Source: Acidimicrobiia bacterium (GTDB lineage: Bacteria > Actinomycetota > Acidimicrobiia > Acidimicrobiales > Ilumatobacteraceae). Taken from it: a stretch of 38,640 bases of DNA. Made by a program: the position numbers and the translations under genes. This document shows positions 25,215 to 33,136 of the stretch, one piece after another. The stretch covers positions 1-38,640 of the forward strand of contig RFSV01000014.1 in NCBI GenBank assembly GCA_009923785.1, written 5' to 3'. The notes beneath the pieces are model-generated. The model worked only from the letters and a program-made list of their open reading frames with translations. It was not told where the DNA came from and did not search any database. Positions within the stretch are counted from its first letter, which is position 1. Each line of letters begins with the position of its first letter.

Positions 25215-27040
25215 GCCCGGTGGACCACACGATCAGCCAAGGCGCCATCGCCACCATCGGAGCAGGAGTGCAGGTGGCACCCTCGCTGCGGAGAGGTATC
25301 GGACTGACCGTCTTTTTGGCGCTCGTCGGTGCGGCGGGACGTGTTGTCGTTCCGATTCTTCTCCAGCAAGCAATCGATCGAGGTTTCAGTCGTGTCGAGG
25401 GACGCGCCATGGTCGACGTCGAAGTGGTGAGTTTGCTGTGTGTGATCGGGTTCTGTTCGCTACTCGTCGCCGGTGTTGCGCAGAGGACGGCCGTGTTGCG
25501 CCTTGGCCGAAGCAGTGAAGAGGCCCTCTACGGATTGCGCACCAGATTGTTCCAACACATCCATCGGATCAGCGTCGAAGATCACAACGACGAGAAGCGG
25601 GGAGCCCTTGTCGCTCGCGTCACGTCCGACGTGGAAACGCTGTCTCAATTCTTCTCGTGGGGAGGGCTGGCCTTCCTTTTGAACGGGGCTCTCATGGTGA
25701 TCGTCAGCGGAGTCATGCTCGCCTACGACTGGATGCTGGCGTTGGTGGTGATCGGCGTGTCGGCACCCCTTTTCATCGTTCTTCGTCGCGTTCAGAGTTA
25801 TCTGGTCGCCGCATACGATCGTGTACGCGAAACCAACGGAGCGATGCTCGGCGCTGCTTCGGAAGTCATCAACGGAGCCGAGACTCTCATCGCATACCGC
25901 GTCGGAGACGAATACGTCAAGCGCACGGTGGAGGTTGCCGAAGAGAGAGCCAGGGCTCAGACTCGCGCCAGCCTGATCGGTGCCTTCTTGTTCCCGTCGG
26001 GCGAAGTGTTCGGAACCATTGCGGTGTCGACTGTGATTGCGCTGGGGGTGTGGAGAGGGCCGGGTTCGAGTTTGTCGGCCGGCGCGGTGATCGGTTTCGT
26101 TTTTCTGACGTATCGCTTTCTCGAGCCCATCGCCGAGATGACCGAAGTGCTCGATCAAACGCAAACTGCGGTCGCCGGTCTGCGACGAGTTCTCGGGATT
26201 CTTGCCATCCCCGTCGGCCCGCCTGTCGATCCGCGCCCCGTGGCGATTCCGTCCGGACCGATCACTGTCGACATCGACGACGTGTCGTTCTCGTACCGTC
26301 CTCGTGAAGGCGAAACGGAAGACCCTCTCGAACCCGTCCTGTCTCACGTCAGCGCATGCATACGACCGGGTACTCGTCTTGCCATCGTGGGTGAAACCGG
26401 GTCGGGCAAAACGACCCTGGGACGAGTTCTGGCCCGATTCGTCGATCCGTCGAGTGGATCGGTCAGATTGAACGGAATTCCTCTGACGAGAGTTTCGAAC
26501 GAAGATCTTCGCCGACGTTTGGTGGTCGTTCCGCAGGAACCCTTCCTGTTCGACGACACCATCGCCGCAAATCTGCGTTTCGCCGATCCGGAGTTGGAGC
26601 TCGGCGACCTACTCCAGAAAGTCGTAGATCTCGATCTGCGCGACTGGATCGACACGCTGCCGGATGGTCTCGACACCGAGGTCGGGCAGCGGGGCTCGAA
26701 TCTGTCGGCCGGCGAGAGGCAACTAGTGGCCTTGATTCGCGCGTCTCTCGTTCCCAGTTCGGTTCTCGTCTTGGACGAAGCGACGTCGTCGGTTGATGCC
26801 TTGACGGAGGTTCGCATCGGACGAATTTTGGAGCGGATGGCATCGGGACGAACCACTATTGCGATCGCACACCGTCTGTCGACCGCTGCTCGTGCTGATC
26901 GAATCTTGGTGTTCGACAAGGGTCGTCTGGTCGAGGACGGCCCCCACCACGAGCTTCTGGCTCGCCGAGGCGTCTATTTCCGGATGTACGAGGACTGGCG
27001 ACGAAACTCGTCCCGGAAAGCGAACGACTCTGCGGAGTGA
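25211..27040 (+). CDS. ABC exporter half-transporter, catalytic partner
   Basis: 609 residues: membrane domain (about 30-330) and nucleotide-binding domain. Walker A GETGSGKT, Walker B SVLVLDEATSSVD with catalytic Glu523 and switch His554 (AIAHRLST) are intact. The signature is LSAGE (498-502) instead of LSGGQ. In a heterodimer this altered signature faces the Walker motifs of the preceding protein, so all the changes fall in one ATP site and the other stays fully active. Exporters of this type move drugs, lipids or peptides out of the cell. Start ATG 25211 overlaps the previous stop by 4 nt. Confidence 0.92.
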   Translation: MSPVDHTISQGAIATIGAGVQVAPSLRRGIGLTVFLALVGAAGRVVVPILLQQAIDRGFSRVEGRAMVDVEVVSLLCVIGFCSLLVAGVAQRTAVLRLGRSSEEALYGLRTRLFQHIHRISVEDHNDEKRGALVARVTSDVETLSQFFSWGGLAFLLNGALMVIVSGVMLAYDWMLALVVIGVSAPLFIVLRRVQSYLVAAYDRVRETNGAMLGAASEVINGAETLIAYRVGDEYVKRTVEVAEERARAQTRASLIGAFLFPSGEVFGTIAVSTVIALGVWRGPGSSLSAGAVIGFVFLTYRFLEPIAEMTEVLDQTQTAVAGLRRVLGILAIPVGPPVDPRPVAIPSGPITVDIDDVSFSYRPREGETEDPLEPVLSHVSACIRPGTRLAIVGETGSGKTTLGRVLARFVDPSSGSVRLNGIPLTRVSNEDLRRRLVVVPQEPFLFDDTIAANLRFADPELELGDLLQKVVDLDLRDWIDTLPDGLDTEVGQRGSNLSAGERQLVALIRASLVPSSVLVLDEATSSVDALTEVRIGRILERMASGRTTIAIAHRLSTAARADRILVFDKGRLVEDGPHHELLARRGVYFRMYEDWRRNSSRKANDSAE

Positions 27041-27783
27041 TGGTGTCGTTCCGGTGGCCGAATCGCTGGTCGCGCCGGGCAATCGACCAAGATGGTGGGG
27101 TGGAGATCGTTCTGGTACGTCACGGTGAACCCGAGTGGGTCCGAGACGACCTCAATGTCGACAACCCCCCTTTGACGTCGCGAGGACGCCGTCAGGCCGA
27201 TCGAGTTGCCGCCGCCCTACGTGACGAAGAGTTCGACGAAATTTGGGTGTCGCCGCTGATCAGGGCTCGTGAAACGGTGACGCCGCTCGCCGATGAGCGT
27301 GGTCTGAACCTCGACACGATCACCCAGGATTGGTTGGAGGAAATTCGCAATCCGGTTTGGCACGGAACACCACGCGAACGGGCCGATGCGGCCTACGCCG
27401 AAGAGCGACGTCGGCCTGCCGAAGGACGCTGGGAAGGGCTCGACGGGGGAGAGCGTGTTCGTGATTTCGTTGATCGAATTCATACCAATGCCTCCCTCTT
27501 CTTCGAAGAACGCGGCGTTCGACCCACCCCCCACAGCCTCCCGGTATGGCAGATGTCCGATTCGCGACGCCGAATTCTTCTCGTCGCTCATGCCGGCACG
27601 AACAGCGTTCTGATCGGTCATCTACTGGGCCTGAACACGACGCCGTGGGAGTGGGAAAGGTTCGTTCTCGGGCACGCGTCCATCAGCAGGCTCGTTTCGT
27701 ACGAACTCGGAGACGGCCACACCTTCGGGCTCGTTCGATTGAGCGATGTCGAACATCTTGATCGCGGTGACCGTACTTTTTGA
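27040..27783 (+). CDS. Histidine phosphatase (phosphoglycerate mutase-like)
   Basis: 247 residues from ATG 27040, which overlaps the ABC stop by one base; GTG 27037 and GTG 27100 are alternatives, the last giving a more usual start right before the catalytic motif. LVRHGEPEW holds the phosphohistidine, SPLIRARET the second-half arginine, and LLVAHAGTN the second catalytic histidine. It removes phosphate from a small molecule, but family members are too diverse to name the substrate. The tight link to the exporter suggests a role in the same process. Confidence 0.87.
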   Translation: MVSFRWPNRWSRRAIDQDGGVEIVLVRHGEPEWVRDDLNVDNPPLTSRGRRQADRVAAALRDEEFDEIWVSPLIRARETVTPLADERGLNLDTITQDWLEEIRNPVWHGTPRERADAAYAEERRRPAEGRWEGLDGGERVRDFVDRIHTNASLFFEERGVRPTPHSLPVWQMSDSRRRILLVAHAGTNSVLIGHLLGLNTTPWEWERFVLGHASISRLVSYELGDGHTFGLVRLSDVEHLDRGDRTF

Positions 27784-27832
27784 TTCAACACGCGTGGTTC
27801 CACCACACACTTCCAGCAGACAAGGAGAGGGC

Positions 27833-28921
27833 ATGTCGGACGATCTCGATCCCATGGCAGTGAAGCTTTTCAGTTTTCTCGTGTTCACCAAGCTCGAAGG
27901 TGCCGTCACATCAGGCATGATTCATCTCGGTGACCGCCTCGGTCTGTATCGAGAGTTGGCGAATTCGAGCGAGCCGATGAGGATCGACCAACTGGCGGCG
28001 CGGCTCGAACTTCATCCTCGGTGGGTAGAGGAATGGGCGCACAATCAGGCAGCAGCCAAGATCATCGTGCACCAACGTGACGACGATGGGGTCGAACTCT
28101 TGTCGCTGTCGCCAGAAGGTCGCATCGTCCTCGCAGACGAGGAGAATCCCGCTTTCGGTATGGGCATGTTCCATCGTCTTCCGCAGACCATGGAGAGCCT
28201 CCGGCACCTCCCCGAATCGTTCCGATCCGGCCTCGGCCGCGACTACGACAGTCACGGACCTGAAGGTGCAGTCGGGATCGAGAGAAGCTTCGAACCCTGG
28301 AGCAACGCCCATCTCCTTCCAACAGTGCTTCCAGCACTCGACGGTGCCGTCGAGCGGCTGGAAGCGGGTGCGTCGGTTGCTGACATCGGCTGCGGGGCCG
28401 GCGGAGCCGCAATTCTGATGGGTCGCCGCTTTCCTGCTTCACGAGTCGTGGGTTACGACATATCTCGATATGCGCTCGAGCGTGCCGGACACAAGAAGGC
28501 CGAAGCCGATGTCGCGAATGTGAGTTTCGTCGATCCCCGACTGGATCCGCTACCGGCTGACGAATCTCTCGATCTCGTGACCGCTTTCGACTGCATCCAT
28601 GACATGACCCATCCAGCTGAGATGATGGCGGCCATTCGCCAGTCCCTGAAACCAAATGGCATCTGGTTGCTCGTCGATATCAAAGCCCTCGACACCTACG
28701 AAGAGAATGCAACCCAGAACCCGATGGCGTCACTGATGTACGGAATCTCGGTCATGTCCTGCATGTCGTCGGCGATGTCGGTCGAGGGAGGTGCTGGCCT
28801 CGGAACCCTCGGGCTTCCGGAGTCGAAAGCTCGCAACATGGCGGCTTCCGCAGGTTTTACGCGATTTCGACGTCTCGAGGTCGATCACTCGGTGAACGCT
28901 TTTTACGAGGTGCGTCCGTGA
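27833..28921 (+). CDS. SAM-dependent class I methyltransferase with N-terminal winged-helix domain
   Basis: 362 residues. ATG 27833 follows a strong ribosome-binding site, AAGGAGAGG. Residues about 10-95 look like a winged-helix dimerisation domain (LGLYRELANSSEPMRIDQLAARL) as in O-methyltransferases. The SAM site is VADIGCGAGGAA near residue 190, with VVGYDIS as the acidic ribose-binding strand. The architecture resembles actinobacterial Rv2258c-like proteins. The substrate is not known. Its stop overlaps the start of the next gene (GTGA). Confidence 0.87.
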   Translation: MSDDLDPMAVKLFSFLVFTKLEGAVTSGMIHLGDRLGLYRELANSSEPMRIDQLAARLELHPRWVEEWAHNQAAAKIIVHQRDDDGVELLSLSPEGRIVLADEENPAFGMGMFHRLPQTMESLRHLPESFRSGLGRDYDSHGPEGAVGIERSFEPWSNAHLLPTVLPALDGAVERLEAGASVADIGCGAGGAAILMGRRFPASRVVGYDISRYALERAGHKKAEADVANVSFVDPRLDPLPADESLDLVTAFDCIHDMTHPAEMMAAIRQSLKPNGIWLLVDIKALDTYEENATQNPMASLMYGISVMSCMSSAMSVEGGAGLGTLGLPESKARNMAASAGFTRFRRLEVDHSVNAFYEVRP

Positions 28922-29370
28922 CAGATTCAAATGTTTCACTCACTTTGGCCGACGTCGAGACGGAGAGTCGACGATTCGGGCCTTTTGCCTATGTGGCAAC
29001 CACCGGCGAGCGCGGCGAACCACACCTCGCTCCCGTGGCGGTCAACTGGGTCGATCAGCGAATCGTGGCTTTCGTGCTCACTGCGAGCATCAAAGTTCGC
29101 AACGTGAGGCAGAATCCGCGTGCCACCGTGCATTTTTCCGTCGGAGAGAGCACGGGATGGGACAGTTGCATCGTGTGGGGAGGTGCGTCGATCGTCGACA
29201 CCGTCGAGGGCCGACGTTCCCTGTGGGACCGCATGGGGTACGACCTGGCTGCCTTCGAACCAGGAGGGCCAGAAGCCGATACGCATGTCTTTCTCGTCGT
29301 GGAACCGACACGGGCGACGATTCTGCGTTCGTATGGCGTTGGTGGTCGAGAAACATGGCGGCGGTCATGA
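28918..29370 (+). CDS. Pyridoxamine 5'-phosphate oxidase-like split-barrel protein
   Basis: 150 residues. FMN- or F420-binding split barrel: FAYVATTGERGEPHLAPVAVNW, VLTASIKVRNVRQNPRATVHF and the strand HVFLVVEPTRATIL are typical of the actinobacterial PPOX/F420 group. It may be a flavin- or F420-dependent oxidoreductase. Start GTG 28918 and stop 29370 overlap both neighbours by 4 nt, so methyltransferase, split-barrel protein and SDR are translationally coupled. Confidence 0.82.
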   Translation: MTDSNVSLTLADVETESRRFGPFAYVATTGERGEPHLAPVAVNWVDQRIVAFVLTASIKVRNVRQNPRATVHFSVGESTGWDSCIVWGGASIVDTVEGRRSLWDRMGYDLAAFEPGGPEADTHVFLVVEPTRATILRSYGVGGRETWRRS

Positions 29371-30155
29371 CCCGCCTCGGTCGCCTGGATCGCTCCGTCG
29401 ACGGACGGGTCGCACTGATCACCGGCGCAGCGAGTGGAATGGGACGGGCCACCGCTCACGTCTTCGCCGACGAGGGGGCGCTAGTGGCCCTTGTTGACAA
29501 AGACGTCGACGGCGTCGCTCGCGTCGTGGCAGAGATAGAAGGCTCGACGGGATCCGACCGTGTCATGGGTCGGGCTCTCGACGTGACGGATCGCAGCGCT
29601 CTCGAACGCCTCGTCCAGGACGTGGCGGAACGGTGGGGTGGAATCGATTGCCTCGTCAACAACGCCGGAGTCTCCCTGGTGTCGTCGTTGCTGCAAGACG
29701 ATGGCTTCGAAGACGCCTGGCAGCGGACCCTGGACGTCAACCTCACCGCCTACGTGGCGCTCAGCCGTCTCGTCGTTCCTCACATGAGGTCACGAGGTTT
29801 CGGGCGCATCGTGAACATCGCTTCGACGGAGTCGATTGTCGCCACGGCTGGTATCGCCGCCTATTCAGCGTCGAAAGCCGGAGTCACCGGACTCACACGT
29901 TCGATGGCTGTGGAGCTCGGTCGACATGGGATCACGGTGAACTGCATCTGTCCGGGACCGATCGTTACCGGTATGACGGCCGCGATTTCCGAGGACGTCA
30001 AGGACTCGTATGCGAAACGTAAAGTGCCGCTACGGCGCTACGGCGAACCCGAGGAAGTGGCGCACATGACCTTGTCGCTCTGTCTGCCAGCTGCCAGTTT
30101 CACCAATGGGGCAACTCTCGTGGTCGACGGAGGCATGACCATTCGACACACGTGA
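29367..30155 (+). CDS. Short-chain dehydrogenase/reductase (SDR)
   Basis: 262 residues from ATG 29367, chosen for the ATGA overlap. NAD(P) motif TGAASGMG near residue 19, NNAG near 95, and catalytic YSASK with the upstream Ser in NIASTES. VDKD after the second strand has an acidic residue that favours NAD(H). CPGPIVTGM and the C-terminal ATLVVDGGM are typical of classical SDRs. It oxidises a secondary alcohol or reduces a ketone; the substrate is unknown. Last gene of the exporter operon, one base from the convergent stop. Confidence 0.92.
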   Translation: MTRLGRLDRSVDGRVALITGAASGMGRATAHVFADEGALVALVDKDVDGVARVVAEIEGSTGSDRVMGRALDVTDRSALERLVQDVAERWGGIDCLVNNAGVSLVSSLLQDDGFEDAWQRTLDVNLTAYVALSRLVVPHMRSRGFGRIVNIASTESIVATAGIAAYSASKAGVTGLTRSMAVELGRHGITVNCICPGPIVTGMTAAISEDVKDSYAKRKVPLRRYGEPEEVAHMTLSLCLPAASFTNGATLVVDGGMTIRHT

Positions 30156-30156
30156 G

Positions 30157-31281
30157 TCACGGTGCGGGATCGATGACGCCGGTCAGTCCGGTCGGATGGT
30201 GCTCCCCGATGATCATTTGTTCGAGAATTCCAAGCCCGACGTCGTCTCCGTGTCTCACTCGACACACGGTCTGGACGTGTAGATGATGGGGGGCACACGG
30301 ATCGGCAACGGGAAGACTCCAGCGTTCAGCTCCGACGGCCAATTCGCCTTTCCACGATCCATGGGCCCATTCCGGATGGCCGTAGCCGATGCCGAGCATC
30401 TGGAAGTCGTAGAGCGGTTCGAACGAGACGTCGCGCCGAGTTCCATCGACTGATTCGAGTGACATGTCGAAAGTCCGTGCCCAGCGGGTGCCCGATCGCC
30501 ACGTGATCGAGTAGTCGACGTTTTGGGCCTCATCGACTTCCTCGAAACCATCCGGAAGAAAGAAGCCGGTTTCGTGCCAGCGACGACCATCGGCGTATTC
30601 GTTGACATCGAAGTGCACGGCGTACCGGTCGAAGTTGACCGGGGCCCACAACCAGAAGAACTGCCGGCTGCCGGTGGGTGCACCAGAATCAGCGGGCGGT
30701 CCGATCGGTCGAACTCCCCAAGAACGATCACGAGATCCCCAAGAAGTATCGATTCCGATGTCGTGACGCGTCCCCTCGATCTCGATCCATCCTTCCCAAT
30801 GTCCGAACTGAGTCAGGCGTGTGTAATCGAAGACGACACGTTGGCCAGCTCGCATCGAGAAGTGGGGCTCCTGCACGGGAGAGCTCCGGGCTACGAACAC
30901 CAACTCGGCCCGTATGCCGTGATCGGGACTGTCGACGACGATTCGATGGCGCCTCATCGGTTCGATGATCTGCACGTCGATCGGACCGACACGGTTCGCA
31001 TCTCGACGGTCCGACGGAGCTCGCCCTGAGGCATGGAGCGAAATCTGCTCGCGGCCCTCGAGTACGACCGAAAACGAGGCATCCACCACGTGCCTGTTCG
31101 GGTACAAGCCGAGAGCGACGCCGAAATAGAGCGACGCATCGCGCCGGTACCCGTTGAAGAAATAGCGGTCGTAGTGATTCGCGTCACTGGTTCCCGTCAG
31201 GGCGATCGGCACGCTTCCGGGGTGAATCGGGTAGTCGTCGAACGAGGTGAGCATGCTCTGACGGTACTGCGCCCACGCCAT
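30157..31281 (-). CDS. Unknown protein, lipocalin/AttH-like beta-barrel type
   Basis: 374 residues. No firm family name. The start (SFDDYPIHPGSVPIALTGT, DRYFFNGYRRD) and the central SRDRSWGVRPIGPP resemble uncharacterised actinobacterial proteins that I associate with hydroxyneurosporene synthase/AttH-like two-lipocalin folds (the DUF7064/7065 type). It is rich in Trp and Tyr beta strands, as expected for binding a hydrophobic ligand. No signal peptide is seen. GAAGG lies 9 nt before ATG 31281; an internal Met at residue 10 is an alternative start. Neighbours (SDR, methyltransferase) suggest lipid or terpenoid chemistry, as inference only. Confidence 0.65.
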   Translation of the reverse strand: MAWAQYRQSMLTSFDDYPIHPGSVPIALTGTSDANHYDRYFFNGYRRDASLYFGVALGLYPNRHVVDASFSVVLEGREQISLHASGRAPSDRRDANRVGPIDVQIIEPMRRHRIVVDSPDHGIRAELVFVARSSPVQEPHFSMRAGQRVVFDYTRLTQFGHWEGWIEIEGTRHDIGIDTSWGSRDRSWGVRPIGPPADSGAPTGSRQFFWLWAPVNFDRYAVHFDVNEYADGRRWHETGFFLPDGFEEVDEAQNVDYSITWRSGTRWARTFDMSLESVDGTRRDVSFEPLYDFQMLGIGYGHPEWAHGSWKGELAVGAERWSLPVADPCAPHHLHVQTVCRVRHGDDVGLGILEQMIIGEHHPTGLTGVIDPAP

Positions 31282-31307
31282 GAGGTCTGACCTTCACCGC
31301 CCGCCTC

Positions 31308-31313
31308 TAAAGT
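31308..31313 (+). promoter_or_regulatory. -10 box of the COX15-like gene (leaderless)
   Basis: TAAAGT (TANNNT form), 6 nt before GTG 31320. No ribosome-binding site precedes the start. One of the best examples of this pattern in the window. Confidence 0.5.
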
Positions 31314-31319
31314 CGAGTC

Positions 31320-32240
31320 GTGAGGTACTGGTCGGTGTCGCCTGAGCGTTACACGAAGATCGCAACAGTCGCTCTCGTCCTTCTGTGCGTCATCGTCGTC
31401 ACCGGTGCCGCTGTGAGATTGACCGGTTCGGGGCTCGGGTGCGAAGACTGGCCGCAGTGCAATGACGAACGCTTCATCGACGTCTCCACGGGCCACGGAG
31501 CGATCGAACAGGTGAACCGGCTGTTCACCGGCCTGGTTGCCGCCGGAGTCATCGCTGCAGTTCTCGCGGCGCGACGTCGTCGGCCTTACCGAGCAGATCT
31601 GGTGAACTTGGCGTGGGGCCTCGTCGCTGGCGTGGTCGGCCAGGTCGTGCTGGGCGGAATCGTCGTGATGACCGATCTTCATCCTTTGGCGAACCAAGGA
31701 CATTTCGTCTTGTCGATGATTCTCGTGGCCAATTCGACAGTCTTGGTGATTCGGTCCCGAGAGTCAGCTCGGGAGATCATGATCGACTCGTTCACTAGGA
31801 CGTGTGGTCGATTGACGGTGATCGCTGGGATCGCAGCCTTGCTGACAGGGACGATCGTGACTGGCTCGGGACCACACGCCGGAGACGAAAACGCCCGACG
31901 ATTCGGCCTCGTCATCTCGTCGGTGGCGCGTGTGCACGGCGCGACCGTGATTCTTGCGCTGCTGCTTCTCCTGGTGACGGTCGGCGCGGCTCGACGCACG
32001 TCGTCGACGTGGGTGAGCATTGCACCAGTTCTGGAGATGATGATGGTGGTCGGAGTGCTTCAAGGTGCGGTCGGTTACGTCCAATACTTCAATGGAATCC
32101 CGGCAGCTTTGGTCGCATTCCATATCGCCGGAGCGACTGGCTTCATGATCGTCCTGACGATCCTGTGGGGTCGATTGGGTCAGCCGACGGACCGATTCGG
32201 TCAGATGGTGGACGACAATCGTGCCACCGTCTCCTCGTAG
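31320..32240 (+). CDS. COX15/CtaA-family heme A synthase
   Basis: 306 residues with about eight membrane helices in two repeats. It converts heme O to heme A for aa3-type cytochrome oxidase. TGAAVRLTGSGLGCEDWPQC is the family signature, with the paired cysteines of the extracellular loop. The first-repeat EYSHR block reads IEQVNR, so the usual second histidine is Asn; I recall similar NR forms in actinobacterial CtaA. Other heme histidines are present (QGHFVLS, ARVHGAT, AFHIAGAT). No ctaB or oxidase subunit is adjacent. The last 40 bp overlap the convergent nitronate monooxygenase gene. Confidence 0.85.
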   Translation: MRYWSVSPERYTKIATVALVLLCVIVVTGAAVRLTGSGLGCEDWPQCNDERFIDVSTGHGAIEQVNRLFTGLVAAGVIAAVLAARRRRPYRADLVNLAWGLVAGVVGQVVLGGIVVMTDLHPLANQGHFVLSMILVANSTVLVIRSRESAREIMIDSFTRTCGRLTVIAGIAALLTGTIVTGSGPHAGDENARRFGLVISSVARVHGATVILALLLLLVTVGAARRTSSTWVSIAPVLEMMMVVGVLQGAVGYVQYFNGIPAALVAFHIAGATGFMIVLTILWGRLGQPTDRFGQMVDDNRATVSS

Positions 32241-33136
32241 ACGCGAACGGTCTTCTCGACGATCTCGGCGACGGTTTCGACCGCGTCGATTCGGCCCATG
32301 ACCTGGCCGGTGAGGGCTATCGCCGCCTCCATGTCGCCTCCGAAGTAGAGGTCCATGGCTCGGCTCATCTCGGTCAATGCGACGTGTTCTTGCCGTTCGA
32401 GACGTTCGGTTCGTTCGGTACGGATGGCGCGAAGACCGGGTCGAGAGAATCGATTCAAGAACACCGTGTCGGTCTCGGCGCCCGCGACGATCGCCTGCTT
32501 CCAATTGTCGTGTACCGGTGATTCGGCCGCCGAAACCATGCGAGTACCCATCTGCACGGCGTCGGCGCCCAGCGCAAGCGCCGCCGCCATCGACACTCCG
32601 TCGCAGATTCCTCCAGCCGCAACGATGGGAAGGTCGACCCGAGACGCGACGAGAGGAACGAGAACCATCGTCGCCACGTCACGAGGGTTCTTGAAACCCC
32701 CTCCTTCACCGCCTTCGACGACGAGACCGTCGACACCGGCATCCACGGCCTTCAAGGCGGCGGCAAGGGTTGGGACCACGTGAAAGACCGTGAGGCCAGC
32801 GCTCTTCAATGTGGATGTGTATTGGCGCGGATCGCCAGCTGATGTCGTGACGAAGCGGACACCTTGTTCGACGACGAAGTCGACGATCGACGGGTCTCGG
32901 ACGAAGAGTTGTGCGATGTTGACGCCGAAAGGCCGATCGGTGAGTTCTTTCATGCGGGAAATCTCGTCGCGAATGACCTCGAGTTCGCCCGAGGAGGTCT
33001 CGATGATCCCGAGCGCTCCCGCGTTACTCACCGCCGATGCAAGGTTCGAACGGGCGATCCATCCCATGGGCGCTTGGACGATCGGAACATCGACGCCGAG
33101 CAAACGGGTGAATCGAGTGTCGATACGAGGTGTCAT
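32201..33136 (-). CDS. Nitronate monooxygenase (2-nitropropane dioxygenase-like)
   Basis: 311 residues. FMN TIM barrel: VPIVQAPMGWIA at the start, VVEGGEGGG (phosphate-binding region), PIVAAGGICDGVSMAAALALGADAVQMGTR near residue 200. Oxidises nitronates, though many members act on other carbonyl or enoyl compounds. ATG 33136 overlaps the DMT transporter stop by 4 nt; the open frame continues further upstream only as an out-of-frame shadow of that gene. The C-terminus overlaps the end of the COX15-like gene. Confidence 0.9.
   Translation of the reverse strand: MTPRIDTRFTRLLGVDVPIVQAPMGWIARSNLASAVSNAGALGIIETSSGELEVIRDEISRMKELTDRPFGVNIAQLFVRDPSIVDFVVEQGVRFVTTSAGDPRQYTSTLKSAGLTVFHVVPTLAAALKAVDAGVDGLVVEGGEGGGFKNPRDVATMVLVPLVASRVDLPIVAAGGICDGVSMAAALALGADAVQMGTRMVSAAESPVHDNWKQAIVAGAETDTVFLNRFSRPGLRAIRTERTERLERQEHVALTEMSRAMDLYFGGDMEAAIALTGQVMGRIDAVETVAEIVEKTVRVYEETVARLSSTI

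Noticed and set aside
32390-32425. Short repeat of TTCGGTTCGTTCGG
   Set aside because: It encodes the charged TERTERLERQ stretch inside the nitronate monooxygenase; too short to be a meaningful repeat element.
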